This document shows, in pieces, positions 6,052 through 6,707 of a stretch of DNA of 6,707 nucleotides. Source of the stretch: JABMMZ01 sp044377005 (GTDB taxonomy: Bacteria > Bacteroidota > Bacteroidia > NS11-12g > UBA955); NCBI GenBank assembly GCA_044377005.1, contig JBILJV010000091.1, positions 1 through 6,707 on the forward strand, given 5' to 3'. Each line of letters opens with the position of its first letter. The stretch's first letter is position 1. The notes under the pieces are model-generated. The model did not search any database. It saw only the letters and a program-made list of their open reading frames with translations, and had not been told where the DNA came from. Position numbers and translations under genes: made by a program.

Positions 6052-6648
6052 TTATAACCGTTGAAAAGGTTCTTCTAAATTAAAAACCAAACCGAAGGTG
6101 TGTTGTAAAAATGTTCTGTAGTCGGGGTTAACTCTTTGGTTGTATGAAATCTCATAGTTGATTCCCACAAAATGATTGATTCTAATGGCATTTCCGAAGC
6201 CTAACCGTAAATTGGTGTTGACCCTGTTATTCCCAACAGCCAAAAAGTAATTGTTGAGTATGTCAAAATTATAGCCTACTTTAAAATAAGGGTTAAATAA
6301 GTTGGGTTTTGTTTTGTAATGATTAATTGTTTGTGGAAGATGAATCATCATTGCAATTTTAATTCTAAAAAAATTGGTACTTTGGTATGATTCAAATCTT
6401 TTGTCAGGGTTTTGATAATTGCCATAACCAATTCCTGTATTGAAAGTGGTTTTAGTGCCTAATGTGAAATTTTTGTCAATTTCATTCACCCAACTTTTTT
6501 TATTGTTAGCATTGTTTGGGTTGTTCAATGCAGGGGGATTGAATAAAATAACCCCTTGGTGAATGCCAATGTTATTTCTTCCAAAAAACTGAGCTTTTGC
6601 AAGAGTCATAGAAAAACACAATAAAGACAATAAGGCTGTTTTTATCAT
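6052..6648 (-). CDS. Secreted beta-strand-rich protein, probable outer-membrane barrel, function unknown
   Basis: A 198-residue protein with a clear Sec signal peptide (MIKTALLSLLCFSMTLAKAQ, cleavage near 19/20). The mature part is rich in Asn, Phe and Tyr, with alternating polar/hydrophobic stretches typical of outer-membrane strands: FKVGYNFDI (122-130), NTNLRLGFGNAIRI (144-157), FVGINYEISYNQRV (160-173) and FLQHTFGLVFNLE (180-192). It has an Asn-rich loop at 42-49. The C-terminal strand is followed by EPFQRL. No catalytic motif is seen. Its ATG overlaps the upstream gene's stop by one base (TGATG), so it is translationally coupled to that gene. It converges with the small lipoprotein gene, with 11 bases between the stops. 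A small OmpW/PorT-like 8-strand barrel is possible but only inferred. Confidence 0.82.
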   Translation of the reverse strand: MIKTALLSLLCFSMTLAKAQFFGRNNIGIHQGVILFNPPALNNPNNANNKKSWVNEIDKNFTLGTKTTFNTGIGYGNYQNPDKRFESYQSTNFFRIKIAMMIHLPQTINHYKTKPNLFNPYFKVGYNFDILNNYFLAVGNNRVNTNLRLGFGNAIRINHFVGINYEISYNQRVNPDYRTFLQHTFGLVFNLEEPFQRL

Positions 6649-6707
6649 CAGAATTTTATTTTAGAAAGTTCCCTTTGAATATCCTTTTGCTTGATGTCTT
6701 CTCGTTT
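6648..6707 (-). CDS. 3' end of an unidentified gene (cut by window edge)
   Basis: On the minus strand the frame is open from the window edge and encodes KREDIKQKDIQRELSKIKF before TGA. That stop shares its final A with the ATG of the downstream secreted protein (TGATG), the classic arrangement for coupled genes. The 19 visible residues are highly charged and helix-like. Nothing can be said about function. Confidence 0.65.
   Translation of the reverse strand, partial: KREDIKQKDIQRELSKIKF

Noticed and set aside
5898..6083. Plus-strand frame of 61 codons starting at TTG 5898
   Set aside because: It is out of frame with the better-supported lipoprotein gene, starts with TTG, lacks a signal or motif, and overlaps the end of the convergent gene.
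1..6707. A defence system, mobile element or CRISPR array
   Set aside because: No direct-repeat array, terminal inverted repeats, transposase, integrase, nuclease or helicase motif was found; the genes are housekeeping or envelope related.

Overview
The window looks like ordinary chromosomal DNA from a low-GC member of the Bacteroidota. The evidence is a type IX secretion (T9SS) C-terminal domain, a Bacteroidota-type FtsX/LolC-like permease, the 'alternative GlmU' family of sugar nucleotidyltransferase, a zinc-free type B ribosomal protein L31, TAnnTTTG-type -7 promoter elements, and starts without clear Shine-Dalgarno sequences. I cannot name a genus. No mobile element, CRISPR array, tRNA or rRNA gene was seen.

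Layout. Bases 2-1349 hold the 3' part of an ABC-transporter permease gene, followed after one base by a small, degenerate TrpF-like (beta/alpha barrel) protein, both on +. The latter ends inside the convergent tRNA m7G46 methyltransferase gene trmB (-, 1337-1981), with a 13-base tail-to-tail overlap. A 177-base intergenic region (1982-2158) carries divergent promoters for trmB and for rpmE2 (L31 type B, 2159-2407). rpmE2 is closed by a good intrinsic terminator (2427-2461).

A tight + strand gene string follows: GlmU-family nucleotidyltransferase (2494-3678), triosephosphate isomerase tpiA (3668-4429, overlapping by 11 bases), a secreted carboxylesterase-like hydrolase with a T9SS sorting tail (4435-5865), and a 57-codon basic lipoprotein (5867-6040). 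Spacings of -11, 5 and 1 bases suggest one operon. From the right edge a - strand pair runs inward: the last 19 codons of an unidentified gene (6648-6707), coupled by TGATG to a secreted, probably outer-membrane beta-strand protein (6052-6648).

Functionally this is mostly housekeeping (glycolysis, amino-sugar nucleotide supply, translation, tRNA modification) with envelope and secretion genes attached. I found no evidence of a new multi-gene system. The points most worth a second look are the TrpF-like protein that lacks both catalytic residues, the tiny basic lipoprotein, and the T9SS esterase placed behind tpiA.
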